64,000 bases of DNA from Rhizobium sp. NXC24. GTDB taxonomy: Bacteria > Pseudomonadota > Alphaproteobacteria > Rhizobiales > Rhizobiaceae. Below are positions 1-9,220 of the stretch, in pieces. The notes under the pieces are model-generated. The model saw nothing but the letters and a program-made list of their open reading frames with translations. It was not told the origin of the DNA and made no database searches. Position 1 is the first letter of the stretch. Every line of letters starts with the position of its first letter. A program made the translations under genes and the position numbers. Location of the stretch: positions 124,001 through 188,000 of the forward strand of contig NZ_CP024312.1 in assembly GCF_002944315.1 (NCBI RefSeq), given 5' to 3'.

Positions 1-517
1 GAAGGATGCCGATGGCATTCGCCAGAAGGGGGGCCAGCGCCTGACGGTTCACTATGTCTATGACAGCGCGCAAGTCGGTGATTCAGATATCACGCTTGCC
101 CAGGCGGCGCAGTACCAGGTGCGTCAGGCTGGTTTCGATCTTCAGCTCGATCCGGTTGATGCCGGCGGCTTTACCAGCCGCACCAATGCCAACGATTACG
201 ATCTGGTCTCGCTCTACTACGTACGCGCCGAGCCCGACATCCTGCGCACCGTATTCCATTCCGCTTATGCGCCGCCCAACGGTGCCAATTATGCTCGCAT
301 CAACAGTCTTGATGAGAAGCTGAGCAAGGCGATCGGCGCAACCGATGCAGAGCGGAAACGGCTCTATGCCGAGATCCAGGCGGAGATTATCGATCAGGCG
401 TACGCGGTGCCGCGCTACATCCCTGCCTATCAGCTCGGCGCCTCCAAGAAACTGCTTGGCATTAGCTGGGCGACCAACGCCAAACCGAATTTCTACGATG
501 CCTGGCTCAACCCGTAA
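1..517 (+). CDS. ABC importer solute-binding protein, C-terminal fragment
   Basis: The reading frame is open from base 2 and ends at a TAA at 515-517, so the start lies left of the window. About 171 residues are visible. The pattern (VSLYYVRAEPDIL, then ANYARINS, and an end of the type NFYDAWLNP) matches the C-terminal lobe of family 5 (peptide/nickel/dipeptide) periplasmic binding proteins. It is followed with a 20-base overlap by a permease, and the order binding protein, permease, permease, double ATPase is typical of this transporter class. The ligand cannot be told from this part. The family assignment is firm; substrate is unknown. Confidence 0.9.
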   Translation, partial: KDADGIRQKGGQRLTVHYVYDSAQVGDSDITLAQAAQYQVRQAGFDLQLDPVDAGGFTSRTNANDYDLVSLYYVRAEPDILRTVFHSAYAPPNGANYARINSLDEKLSKAIGATDAERKRLYAEIQAEIIDQAYAVPRYIPAYQLGASKKLLGISWATNAKPNFYDAWLNP

Positions 518-1448
518 TCTGATCCGTGCCGGCACGAGGCGGCTGGGTGTGATCGTTGCCGTGCTGTGGGGCGCGGCGACGATTGCGTTCATCGCCATCA
601 AGCTCATTCCCGGCGATCCGGTCTCGATCCTCGCCGGCGGCGAGAATATCGTCGACGAGGCCGAGCGCGCAGCGCTGGTGCATCAGTACGGATTGGATCA
701 GCCGCTGGCGCTTCAATATCTGCGCTATCTCGGCGATGCGCTGCTCGGCAATTTCGGCCAAAGCTATCAATATCGGCAGCCCGTCATCGAGGTGATATGG
801 GAAGCCGTCGGCCCGACACTGCAGCTAGCAGGCAGCGCCGTCGTTGTCGCGCTGTTTCTGGCGATCATCATCGCGTTGACGACCGCCGGACGCCAGCGAG
901 GGCTTGCGGCAACGCTTTCCGGCATCGAGCTGGTGGTGTTGAGCACGCCGGTCTACTGGATCGGCATCGTGCTTCTGTCAGTTTTCAGCTTTCAACTGCA
1001 ATGGTTCCCGGTGACGGGCAGTGACGGGCTTTCCGCCCTCGTGCTGCCGGCGATTGCCCTTAGCCTGCCTCTGGCTGCGCTGCTGAGCCAAGTGCTGCGC
1101 GACGGGCTGGAAGAGGCCCTATCCCAGCCATTCGCGCTCACGGTGCGCGCTCGCGGCGTCGGGGAAACCATGCTGCGATTTCGCCATGGGCTGCGTCACG
1201 CCGCACTTGCTGCATCGACTTTGACCGGCACACTTCTCGCTAGCACGCTCGGCGGCTCCATCCTTACGGAAACGGTGTTCGGCCGGTCCGGCATCGGCCA
1301 GATCACATTACAGGCGATCAAGACTCGCGATATGCCGCTGGTATTGGGCTTGGTGATGCTTTCGGCAGCGGTCTTCGCCGTCATCAACCTCCTAGTCGAC
1401 GCCCTTTATCTCCTGATCGATCCTCGTCTCAGGAGAACGGTACAATGA
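498..1448 (+). CDS. ABC importer permease, DppB/OppB type
   Basis: Inner-membrane subunit of a peptide/nickel-type ABC importer, 316 residues from the ATG at 498, which overlaps the end of the binding-protein gene. A first hydrophobic helix (LWGAATIAFIAIKLIPGDP) carries the IPGDP signature that follows TM1 in DppB-type permeases. Near residues 95-300 lies the binding-protein-dependent transport domain with a RARGVGE coupling helix that contacts the ATPase. It overlaps the next permease by ATGA, so the two are translationally coupled. Length is normal for the family (about 305-340). A longer open frame upstream is in-frame chance extension through the binding-protein gene. Confidence 0.92.
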   Translation: MPGSTRNLIRAGTRRLGVIVAVLWGAATIAFIAIKLIPGDPVSILAGGENIVDEAERAALVHQYGLDQPLALQYLRYLGDALLGNFGQSYQYRQPVIEVIWEAVGPTLQLAGSAVVVALFLAIIIALTTAGRQRGLAATLSGIELVVLSTPVYWIGIVLLSVFSFQLQWFPVTGSDGLSALVLPAIALSLPLAALLSQVLRDGLEEALSQPFALTVRARGVGETMLRFRHGLRHAALAASTLTGTLLASTLGGSILTETVFGRSGIGQITLQAIKTRDMPLVLGLVMLSAAVFAVINLLVDALYLLIDPRLRRTVQ

Positions 1449-2320
1449 GCAGCGCGGAATTGTTCGATGCCGCGCTGCGTCGGCGCGGAAATGGTGGGGG
1501 TTATGCCAATCCCTGGTTGGCACCTGGCTTATTCGTTCCGCTTCTTATCGTGGTGGTTCTGGCCTTCGCAGTCGCCGCGCCGCAATGGTTTACTGCTTTC
1601 GATCCGGAAGCGGTGGATACGGATGCCATATTGCTGCGCCCTGATCTCAGACATTGGTTCGGCACCGACGAGCTCGGGCGCGACCTGTTTTCCCGCGTCG
1701 TCCACGGAACATCGCTGTCGCTCATGATAGGCATCGGCGCGACGCTGATCGCCACACTTGGCGGCATCCTGCTCGGCACGGCGGCCGCACTTGCGCCGAA
1801 GACGATCGGCCGCCTTCTCGTCCGGGGCATCGATATTCTGCTCGCATTTCCGGAAATGCTGCTGGCGCTGCTTGTCATCGCTGTGCTCGGGCGCGGGCCG
1901 TCGAACACGCTGCTTGCCGTCGGGCTTTCCAGCATCGCTTCCTATGCGCGGCTGGTGCGTTCGCAGGTGCTGCAGGTAAAGCTCTCTGGGTATGTCGAGC
2001 ATGCCGTCACGCTCGGCGAACGTCCCTGGACGATCATTATCCGCCACATCATTCCGAACACGGTTCGCCCCCTGCTGATCCTGGCGACGATAGGGGTGGG
2101 GAGTTCCGTTCTCTCCGCATCGGCACTGAGTTTCCTCGGCCTCGGCGTTGTGCCGCCGGCACCGGAATGGGGGGCGCTGCTCGCAAACGGCCGCAACTTC
2201 CTTGATGTCGCCCCCTGGACCAGCTTGCTGCCTGCCACGGTGGTCGCCATCTCCGTGATCTCACTCACCCTTCTCGGCCGCCGGCTGCAGACCTTGTTGT
2301 CCAAGGGGGAGACACCTTGA
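1445..2320 (+). CDS. ABC importer permease, DppC/OppC type
   Basis: Second inner-membrane subunit of the same importer, 291 residues. After the first membrane segment it has the DppC-type signature HWFGTDELGRDLFSR (residues about 70-84), then five more hydrophobic segments and an EAA-type loop around HAVTLGERPW. The ATG at 1445 overlaps the stop of the preceding permease by four bases. It heterodimerises with the DppB-like partner in this family. No truncation or odd composition is seen. Confidence 0.93.
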   Translation: MSSAELFDAALRRRGNGGGYANPWLAPGLFVPLLIVVVLAFAVAAPQWFTAFDPEAVDTDAILLRPDLRHWFGTDELGRDLFSRVVHGTSLSLMIGIGATLIATLGGILLGTAAALAPKTIGRLLVRGIDILLAFPEMLLALLVIAVLGRGPSNTLLAVGLSSIASYARLVRSQVLQVKLSGYVEHAVTLGERPWTIIIRHIIPNTVRPLLILATIGVGSSVLSASALSFLGLGVVPPAPEWGALLANGRNFLDVAPWTSLLPATVVAISVISLTLLGRRLQTLLSKGETP

Positions 2321-4035
2321 ACCTGAACACCATTCTGCCGAGCCGTTCCAATACCGCCTCTTCGGGCAATCCGATATTACTGCAGGTGAAAGGGCTCAGC
2401 GTCGCTTTTCCGACGCCGCGCGGCCGTGTTGAGGCCGTCAACGACATCTCGTTTCAGATCGCGGCCGGGGAAATCCTTGCGCTTGTCGGAGAATCCGGCT
2501 CGGGAAAATCGGTGACAGCGCGTACGCTCGTCGGCCTTGCTGGTTCGCGGGCCGACGTCCGGGCGGAGGCGATGACGCTTGCGGGTCATGACGGGCGAAT
2601 GCTCGATCTCCTGAGCCTGTCGGAGCGATCCTGGCGCCGGCTCCGCGGGCGGGAGATCGGCTTCGTGCTTCAGGATGCGCTGGTCTCGCTCGACCCTTTG
2701 CGCACAGTCGGCCGCGAAGTCGCCGAACCGATCCTGGCGCATCGTCTGCTGCCCCGCTCGCAAGCGGCGCGACGTGTCGAAGAGCTGCTTGGTGAGGTCG
2801 GCATTCCCGACCCTGATCATCGCGCCGCCCAGTATCCGCATGAATTGTCGGGCGGATTACGTCAAAGGGCGCTGATCGCTTCGGCGCTTGCCGCGCAGCC
2901 GCGCTTGTTGATCGCCGACGAACCCACGACCGCGCTCGATGTCACGGTTCAGCAGCAGGTTCTCAGCGTCTTCAAGGAACTGGCGAGCGCCGGTCATGCC
3001 GTTCTTCTCATCACTCACGATCTCGCTGTGGCGATGCAACTCGCCGACCGAGTGGTCGTCATGCAGAATGGCCGCCTGGTGGAAGCCGGTCAGGCGCGCA
3101 GGGTACTGTCCGCGCCGCAGCACGAGTATACGCGTCGGCTGCTTGCCGCCGTGCCGACCGCGGCGACCCGTGGTCGGTGGTTGAGCAGTGCCGAAGGCGC
3201 GCCAATACGCCAGCGAGTTGTGGAACCGGGAGGACAGTTGCTGGAGGTCCGCGATGTCTCCGTAAACTTCAAGCGCCCCGACGGCAGCCGCTTCGACGCA
3301 GTTAGACAGGTTTCGCTTGAGGTCGGGCGAGGCGAGACACTTGGAATCGTCGGCGAGTCCGGTTCTGGCAAGACGACGCTCGGCAAGGTCGCTTTAGCGC
3401 TGCGGCGCCCGGATAGCGGCGACGTGCTTTTCGAAAACAGATCTTGGAGCGCACTTGCCGAATCGGAGCGACGGCCGCTGCGTCGCCTTATTCAGACCAT
3501 CAGCCAGGATCCCCTCGGTTCGTTCGATCCGCGCTTCACGGTAGAGCGGCTGCTGGAGCAGCCACTGCGACTGCGCGGTGATCTCGATCGGGCAGCGCGC
3601 AAGCGGACAATAGCCGAGCTGATTGAACGAGTCGGCCTGTCGGCGGAGCTTCTCGCGCGGCGGCCGAACACGCTTTCCGGCGGCCAGCGGCAGCGCGTCT
3701 CCATCGCCCAGGCGCTGGCGGCGGAACCGAAACTCCTGATCTGCGACGAACCGGTATCGGCGCTCGACGTGACAACGCAGGCCCAAGTCCTGGATCTGCT
3801 AGTCGATCTCCAGAGCCGGCTGGGACTGTCGATGATTTTCATCTCACACGATCTCGGCGTGGTTCAGCACATGAGCCATCGTATCGCCGTCATGAAGGAT
3901 GGCGCGATCGTTGAAACAGGGCCGGTCGAGCAGCTCTTCGAGCACCCTCGGCATACTTATACGCGCGATCTGATCGCGTCCGTGCCGAAGCTTTCTGCCG
4001 AAAGACATTCTTTGCTTCCAGCGAAGATCGGATAA
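2317..4035 (+). CDS. ABC importer double ATP-binding protein, DppD-DppF fused
   Basis: A 572-residue protein with two complete nucleotide-binding domains in tandem. The first has Walker A GESGSGKS (about residue 55), signature LSGGLRQRA and Walker [13 protein letters not shown]; the second has GESGSGKTT (about residue 350), LSGGQRQRV and [12 protein letters not shown]. Both keep the H-loop (THDLAV, SHDLGV). It powers the adjacent permease pair. The start is a TTG overlapping the permease stop; an alternative later start would remove little. Fused DppD-DppF ATPases are common in Rhizobiales. Confidence 0.93.
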   Translation: MNLNTILPSRSNTASSGNPILLQVKGLSVAFPTPRGRVEAVNDISFQIAAGEILALVGESGSGKSVTARTLVGLAGSRADVRAEAMTLAGHDGRMLDLLSLSERSWRRLRGREIGFVLQDALVSLDPLRTVGREVAEPILAHRLLPRSQAARRVEELLGEVGIPDPDHRAAQYPHELSGGLRQRALIASALAAQPRLLIADEPTTALDVTVQQQVLSVFKELASAGHAVLLITHDLAVAMQLADRVVVMQNGRLVEAGQARRVLSAPQHEYTRRLLAAVPTAATRGRWLSSAEGAPIRQRVVEPGGQLLEVRDVSVNFKRPDGSRFDAVRQVSLEVGRGETLGIVGESGSGKTTLGKVALALRRPDSGDVLFENRSWSALAESERRPLRRLIQTISQDPLGSFDPRFTVERLLEQPLRLRGDLDRAARKRTIAELIERVGLSAELLARRPNTLSGGQRQRVSIAQALAAEPKLLICDEPVSALDVTTQAQVLDLLVDLQSRLGLSMIFISHDLGVVQHMSHRIAVMKDGAIVETGPVEQLFEHPRHTYTRDLIASVPKLSAERHSLLPAKIG

Positions 4036-4240
4036 TCCGCCGTTCGGATCGGCCTGGTGTCGCAGATCCCATCGCCGATTTCTGAAACACGCCTTTGTGG
4101 CTATCGAAAGCCCGCGCGGCATGTGCGATCGGCTCGGGTAATAAATTCGATGCTAAAGGCAGGGTTCTCTAGGAAAGCTCATCCCGATGCCGGTACGTCT
4201 GAAACCGCGGATGAGTGTAAGCCGAAATCATATTCTCGGA

Positions 4241-5566
4241 TCATGCGCGTTTTGCCGAGCTGAAGGTCCCGTTCGCGGCTGTGTAAGGCGGAAGTTCCAA
4301 ATTCGAGCGGAAATCGTCTCCGACATAGTCTGTGTCGATAAGCGCACGCCTCCGCAATTCCGGCAGTAGTCCGTTCACAAGCAGGTCCTCCTGATCGGGA
4401 TTGCCAAAGCCATGTAGAGACAGGACATCCAGAACGCCTGCGCGGAAACGCTCCTCGATCGCGTCGACCAATTGCTCCGGTGTGCCGGCAACGGACCAGT
4501 GTCCAGTTTCCTGGGCCTGGATGATAAGTTCTCGCAAGGTCAGTCCTTCACGGGCATAACGCCGAAAAATCTCCACGCGGCCCCGCCGGCGATTGATACT
4601 GGTGACTTCCGGCAGCAGGGTTTCCGGCAAGGGCTTGTCCAGCGGCAAGTCGGAAAGATCAAGGTTTCCACCAAGCATGTCCGCTAGCTTGAGACGCCCT
4701 TGCTCGTAATCGATCCGCTCGTGCTTTTCCTTCAGGCGCCTTGCGACGTCTGCATCAGACTCGCCGATGACTGCGTGGAAGGAGTTCATGATGAAGGGCA
4801 GACCGCCCGCACGTCCGAAACTCGTTGCCCGACGCCGCAACTCGGTCGCAAAAGCGATGGCGTCTTCGAACTTAGGCTGAGAGGTATAAACCACCTCGGC
4901 ATATCGTGCACCAACGCCCACCCCTGCCTCGGACTGTCCGGCCTGAAATTGAACAGGGCGACCCTGTGGCAAAGGCGGCACGTTCAGAGGACCTTCGACT
5001 TTAAAGTGCTTGCCGTGGTAGTTGATCGGATGAAATTTCGTCGGATCGATGCCAATCGCGCCGGATGCCTTGCGCTCGGCCGCGTTGCGTTCGTTGGCAT
5101 CATAAAGCGCATTGACGATTTCGATAAACTCGGCAGCCCGCTCGTAACGCTTCTCCGGACTTGGCAGTGTCTCGCCGAAATTCTCTTCGCCGACCGAGGA
5201 GGTCACGGCATTCCAGCCAGCGCGTCCGCCGCTCGTATGGTCCAGCGTGCCGATCTGGCGGGCCAGATTGTAAGGATAATGGAAGGTGGTGGAGACCGTG
5301 GCGATCAGACCGATCTGAGAGGTCACCTGGCTCAAGGCGGCAAGTGCAACGATCGGTTCCTGTATCCCTGCGGTTCCCGCAAGCCCCGCGGGGTCGATGT
5401 GGAGAAGATCCGCGGTAAACAGCCCGGTGATCTTTTCTGCTTCGGCTTTGCGAGCGAGTTCGACGGCGCGCTTTATGCCTGTGACCGGATTTGTGTCGTT
5501 GCCGGCTGAAATGACGCTGCCTGCTCCTGTCAGGGTCTTCAGGCGTCGGGTGCGATTGTTGGTCAT
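4241..5566 (-). CDS. Luciferase-like flavin-dependent monooxygenase, NtaA/SnaA/DszA group
   Basis: 441-residue LLM-class enzyme of the FMNH2-dependent monooxygenase group that includes nitrilotriacetate, pristinamycin, dibenzothiophene sulfone and dimethyl sulfide monooxygenases. Diagnostic stretches are TVSTTFHYPYNLARQ (about 95), LDHTSGGRAGWNAVTS (about 110) and the later LPQGRPVQFQAGQSE. It should need reduced FMN from a separate reductase, not seen here. It lies 46 bases downstream of a convergent-order ABC transporter operon on the same strand, so it is probably the last gene of that unit. The substrate is not deducible. Confidence 0.9.
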   Translation of the reverse strand: MTNNRTRRLKTLTGAGSVISAGNDTNPVTGIKRAVELARKAEAEKITGLFTADLLHIDPAGLAGTAGIQEPIVALAALSQVTSQIGLIATVSTTFHYPYNLARQIGTLDHTSGGRAGWNAVTSSVGEENFGETLPSPEKRYERAAEFIEIVNALYDANERNAAERKASGAIGIDPTKFHPINYHGKHFKVEGPLNVPPLPQGRPVQFQAGQSEAGVGVGARYAEVVYTSQPKFEDAIAFATELRRRATSFGRAGGLPFIMNSFHAVIGESDADVARRLKEKHERIDYEQGRLKLADMLGGNLDLSDLPLDKPLPETLLPEVTSINRRRGRVEIFRRYAREGLTLRELIIQAQETGHWSVAGTPEQLVDAIEERFRAGVLDVLSLHGFGNPDQEDLLVNGLLPELRRRALIDTDYVGDDFRSNLELPPYTAANGTFSSAKRA

Positions 5567-5612
5567 GGCGAATTTCCTTGATGGTTCGAAAGCATGCCTC
5601 GGATCGCGCCTC

Positions 5613-7277
5613 TCAGGTCAAAGCCGGAACCGCTTCCAGCAGGGCGCGCGTGTAATTGTGACGCGGGCTGGCGAAGACATCTTCCACCGCGCCTGCTTCG
5701 ACGATCCGGCCCTCCTTCATCACGAGAACACGATCGGTCAGGTGATGGACGACGCCAAGATCGTGAGAGATGAATAGGAGCGAGGTTCCGGATGCGGCCT
5801 GAAGTTCGGCCAGCAGATCCAGCACCTGCGCCTGCACCGATACGTCGAGCGCACTGACCGGCTCGTCGGCTACAAGAAGCCGCGGACGCGGCGCAAAGGC
5901 GCGTGCGATGGCGACACGTTGGCGCTGGCCGCCGGAAAGCTCGCGCGGATGACGCTTCAGGAGCGCCTCGCCGAGACGGACCGCGTCCAGCACTTCAAGC
6001 ACGCGCTGGAGGCGTGCGGCGCCAAAGACGCCGACGCTATCGAGGCTTTCGCCGACGATTCTTTCAACCGTATAGCGGGGATCGAAGGAACTGAGGGCAT
6101 CCTGTGCGATCAGTTGCATGCTTGCGCGCCTGTGACGGCGTTCTTTCTCGGGGACACTACTCCAGCGCTCGCCGTCGAGGTAGACCGTTCCACTATCTGG
6201 TTCCGCCAAGCCAAGAACGATTTTCGCAACGGTCGTCTTGCCGGAACCGGACTCGCCAACGATGCCGAGGGCTTCGCCTGCCGCGAGATCGAAGGATACA
6301 TCGTTGACGGCAGAAATACCGCCCGATCCGCCGTAGCGTTTAACGAGGTTGCGAGCCGACAGAATGTGGACCTGATGATCGATCGACTTTGTCGGCAGGG
6401 GAATCCTGGAGCGGTCACCGGTCTGGGAGTGCTGCTGCGCTGGTGTCGCCCGCAAATCCGCTGCTGTCGCTGGAGATAAATGGAATCCCCTTGAGCTGGC
6501 GGATGGCACGGCATCCAACAATTGCTGCGTATAGGGATGCTTAGGTCGTCTTAGTATCTGTTCCGCCGGACCTGCCTCGACGATGCGGCCGCTGTTCATG
6601 ACAAGCACACGATCGGCAAGATGCGAGACGACGGCGAGATCATGGCTGATCAGGAGGAGCGTATGGCCGGCCTTTCGACGTTCGGCCAGCAAATCGAGTA
6701 TCTGTTTCTGAACGGTCGCATCCAGCGCGGTCGTTGGCTCGTCGGCAATCAACAGTGACGGTCCACGGGCTATAGCCGTTGCGATGAGGGCACGCTGGCG
6801 CAAGCCGCCAGAGAGCTGGTGCGGATATTGCGGCAGCCGGCGATCCGGATCGGGGATGCCGACCGACTGCAGTACGAGGCGGCTGTCTTCGTGTCGATTG
6901 GGTCGGCGAAAAAGGCCGCGTCCGCCAAAGGCGTCCGACAATTGCTGCGAAATTCGTCTCAACGGATCGAGAGAGACCAGCGCATCCTGAAGAACGAAAC
7001 CTATCTTTCCGCCGCGAAGCCGCTGCCAGTCCTTTTCGTCGAAATCGCGTACATCGATTCCATCGATATCAAAACGATCGGCACCAATGGCTGCGCCTGC
7101 ACCGGCCAGCCCGATGATCGAGCGCGCCGTCACGGACTTACCGGAGCCGGATTCTCCGACGAGGGCGACCACTTCGCCCCGATTGATCGTCAGGTCAATG
7201 CCATGGACGACCGTATTAGCGCAGCCGCCTTGGGGAAACCCGATAGTGAGGTTGCGGATGTCGAGCACAGAGGTCAC
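5613..7277 (-). CDS. ABC importer double ATP-binding protein (second system)
   Basis: 554 residues from a GTG at 7277-7275 that overlaps the permease stop codon (GTGA); a longer frame reaching 7427 runs through the permease gene and is rejected. Two nucleotide-binding domains: Walker A GESGSGKS with LSGGLRQRA and [12 protein letters not shown], then GESGSGKTT with LSGGQRQRV and [12 protein letters not shown]. Same architecture as the ATPase at 2317-4035, so the two importers are paralogous sets. It is coupled with the two permeases and binding protein upstream on this strand. Confidence 0.93.
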   Translation of the reverse strand: MTSVLDIRNLTIGFPQGGCANTVVHGIDLTINRGEVVALVGESGSGKSVTARSIIGLAGAGAAIGADRFDIDGIDVRDFDEKDWQRLRGGKIGFVLQDALVSLDPLRRISQQLSDAFGGRGLFRRPNRHEDSRLVLQSVGIPDPDRRLPQYPHQLSGGLRQRALIATAIARGPSLLIADEPTTALDATVQKQILDLLAERRKAGHTLLLISHDLAVVSHLADRVLVMNSGRIVEAGPAEQILRRPKHPYTQQLLDAVPSASSRGFHLSPATAADLRATPAQQHSQTGDRSRIPLPTKSIDHQVHILSARNLVKRYGGSGGISAVNDVSFDLAAGEALGIVGESGSGKTTVAKIVLGLAEPDSGTVYLDGERWSSVPEKERRHRRASMQLIAQDALSSFDPRYTVERIVGESLDSVGVFGAARLQRVLEVLDAVRLGEALLKRHPRELSGGQRQRVAIARAFAPRPRLLVADEPVSALDVSVQAQVLDLLAELQAASGTSLLFISHDLGVVHHLTDRVLVMKEGRIVEAGAVEDVFASPRHNYTRALLEAVPALT

Positions 7278-8143
7278 GATACCCTCCTGCCTTCGAAGGC
7301 AAGCTGCCAGCGTCTTCCAAGCACGCTTATGGAAATGACCGTCAGCGTAATGGCGAGACCGGGCCATACGCCGATCCACCAGGCGACGCGCAGGTAGTTG
7401 CGCGCTTCCGCCAGCATTGCTCCCCACTCCGGTGCCGGGGGCTGCGGACCCATGCCGAGAAAGCTTAAGCCCGCTGCCTGAATGATCGTCGTGCCGAGAC
7501 CGATCGTCGCCAGGATCGGCACCTGGGCCAGAGCATGGGGCAGTATGTGGCGAGCCACCAGCACGCTGGGCGTCAGTCCAAAGGTTTTTGCCTGCTCGAC
7601 ATAACCGCTTTTAGCAATCACGAAGGTCTGCGCGCGCACGACCCTTGCGAAACGCGGCACGGAGGCGACACCGAGCGCGAGGATGAGATTGACCGTGCCA
7701 GGCCCGGTGAACGAGATCAGGACAAGAGCGAGCAGCAGGTCCGGGAACGACGAAATCACATCCAGAAAGCGCGAGATGGCTTCATCCAGAACGCCTCTGG
7801 CCAGGCCGGACAGAAGCCCAAGAAAAGCCCCGACGATTGCGGCAATGGTAACGGCGCTGACGCCGATCAAAATGGAGTAGCGCGCTCCGTAAACCACGCG
7901 CGAGAGGACATCTCTTCCCAGATGATCCGTGCCGAACCAATGTTCGGCCGATGGCGGCAACTGGGCTTGCAAAGGGTCGGCGGCAATCGGATTGGCGGCT
8001 GTCAGAATTTGCGGCCAGATGGTGGCGACCGCCACGAGCAGCAGGAAAATGATGGAAAGGTTGAGCCCGGGATTTGCGAACCGCGTGTGAAGCCTCAGAT
8101 GGCGCCGATCGGTTTCTTGCTGTGGAGAGGAAGAGACACTCAA
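7274..8143 (-). CDS. ABC importer permease, DppC/OppC type (second system)
   Basis: 289 residues, with the DppC-type motif HWFGTDHLGRDVLSR near residue 70 and a transport domain with EAA-like loop EQAKTFGLTPS. It overlaps both the upstream permease and the downstream ATPase by four bases, so it is translated as part of one operon. Length and topology (six predicted hydrophobic segments) are normal for the family. Confidence 0.93.
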   Translation of the reverse strand: MSVSSSPQQETDRRHLRLHTRFANPGLNLSIIFLLLVAVATIWPQILTAANPIAADPLQAQLPPSAEHWFGTDHLGRDVLSRVVYGARYSILIGVSAVTIAAIVGAFLGLLSGLARGVLDEAISRFLDVISSFPDLLLALVLISFTGPGTVNLILALGVASVPRFARVVRAQTFVIAKSGYVEQAKTFGLTPSVLVARHILPHALAQVPILATIGLGTTIIQAAGLSFLGMGPQPPAPEWGAMLAEARNYLRVAWWIGVWPGLAITLTVISISVLGRRWQLAFEGRRVS

Positions 8144-9159
8144 TGGCCCGCCTCCACGTTATCATTACGAAGACGAGGGTCGAGCAGCAGATACAGCACG
8201 TCGACCAGCGTGCTGAGGACGACATAGATGAAGGCCGAGAGGATGGCGACCGCAAGCACGACGGGCAGGTCGTGCGCCAGAACGGCGTCGACCGTGATAC
8301 GACCCAATCCGGGCCTGCCGAATACAGCTTCGGTGATGACCGCGCCCGATAGCAGATTGCCGACGAGCCAGCCGGCGAGCGTCACGGCGGGAAGTGCTGC
8401 GTGACGCAGGCCGTGGCGTAGCCTCAAGACGAAATCGCCGACACCCCAGCTCCGGACCGTCAGAACGAAGGGTTCTTCCAGGGCACGCTCAAGTCCCTCG
8501 CGCAGCACCTGTCCGACGACGGCGCCGAGGGATAGGCCAAGCGACAAGGCCGGCAGCACCAATGTCGAGAATGTCCGATCGCCGGCAACTGGAAAGAGTT
8601 TCAAGGTAAAGGAAAATATGAATAGCAATAGGATGCCGAGCCAGAAGGACGGCGTCGAGATAAGGATGAGTTCAACGCTGCCTGCGATGCTACGGGGCAG
8701 GCGTTTGCCGGCCGTCAGCAGGGCGCTGGCAACGGCGAACACCACCGCCACGACAAGTGCAGCCGCGGTGAGCTTCAACGTCGGCAACATCTGCGACAGG
8801 ACGAGGCCCGAGACATCCGTCTGCAGGATGTAGGAACGACCGAAATCGCCATGAAGAACACGCGGCAAGTAGGTCAAGTACTGGGTCAGCAACGGCTTGT
8901 CCAATCCCCATTCCAGGCGAATGGCGGTCTCCACTTCGGGCGTTTGCAATTGCTCTCCGATCAGCAGGCTGACAATGTCGCCCGGCGCAAGGTGCACGCT
9001 GATGAAGCTCAGCGTAACCGCGGCCCATAGGACCGCGATTGCCGATCCGATGCGAACCAGGATCCGCGATGAGAGACTGTTGCGCTTCCATCGGCGGCCT
9101 CGGCGTGATAGCCAAACCGAAGGGGTCCGGTCGAACGCTGTTGCGTTGTCAGCACTCAT
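8140..9159 (-). CDS. ABC importer permease, DppB/OppB type (second system)
   Basis: 339 residues from the ATG at 9159, which has an AGGAG about ten bases upstream; an upstream in-frame ATG at 9186 lacks a comparable ribosome binding site. It carries a first hydrophobic helix followed by HLAPGDIVS, the position of the DppB proline-glycine-aspartate signature, and a long transport domain with coupling loop RSWGVGD. It follows the binding-protein gene by 61 bases and overlaps the DppC-like gene. Confidence 0.92.
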   Translation of the reverse strand: MSADNATAFDRTPSVWLSRRGRRWKRNSLSSRILVRIGSAIAVLWAAVTLSFISVHLAPGDIVSLLIGEQLQTPEVETAIRLEWGLDKPLLTQYLTYLPRVLHGDFGRSYILQTDVSGLVLSQMLPTLKLTAAALVVAVVFAVASALLTAGKRLPRSIAGSVELILISTPSFWLGILLLFIFSFTLKLFPVAGDRTFSTLVLPALSLGLSLGAVVGQVLREGLERALEEPFVLTVRSWGVGDFVLRLRHGLRHAALPAVTLAGWLVGNLLSGAVITEAVFGRPGLGRITVDAVLAHDLPVVLAVAILSAFIYVVLSTLVDVLYLLLDPRLRNDNVEAGH

Positions 9160-9220
9160 GATCGGTCGCTCCTGCATCGTCCCCACCGCTTGAGGCGCGA
9201 GAACGCGTTGACTGGATGGT

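Noticed and set aside
4700..5509. Long plus-strand open frame opposite the monooxygenase gene
   Set aside because: It is an antisense shadow of the clear LLM gene, with no family pattern or ribosome site.
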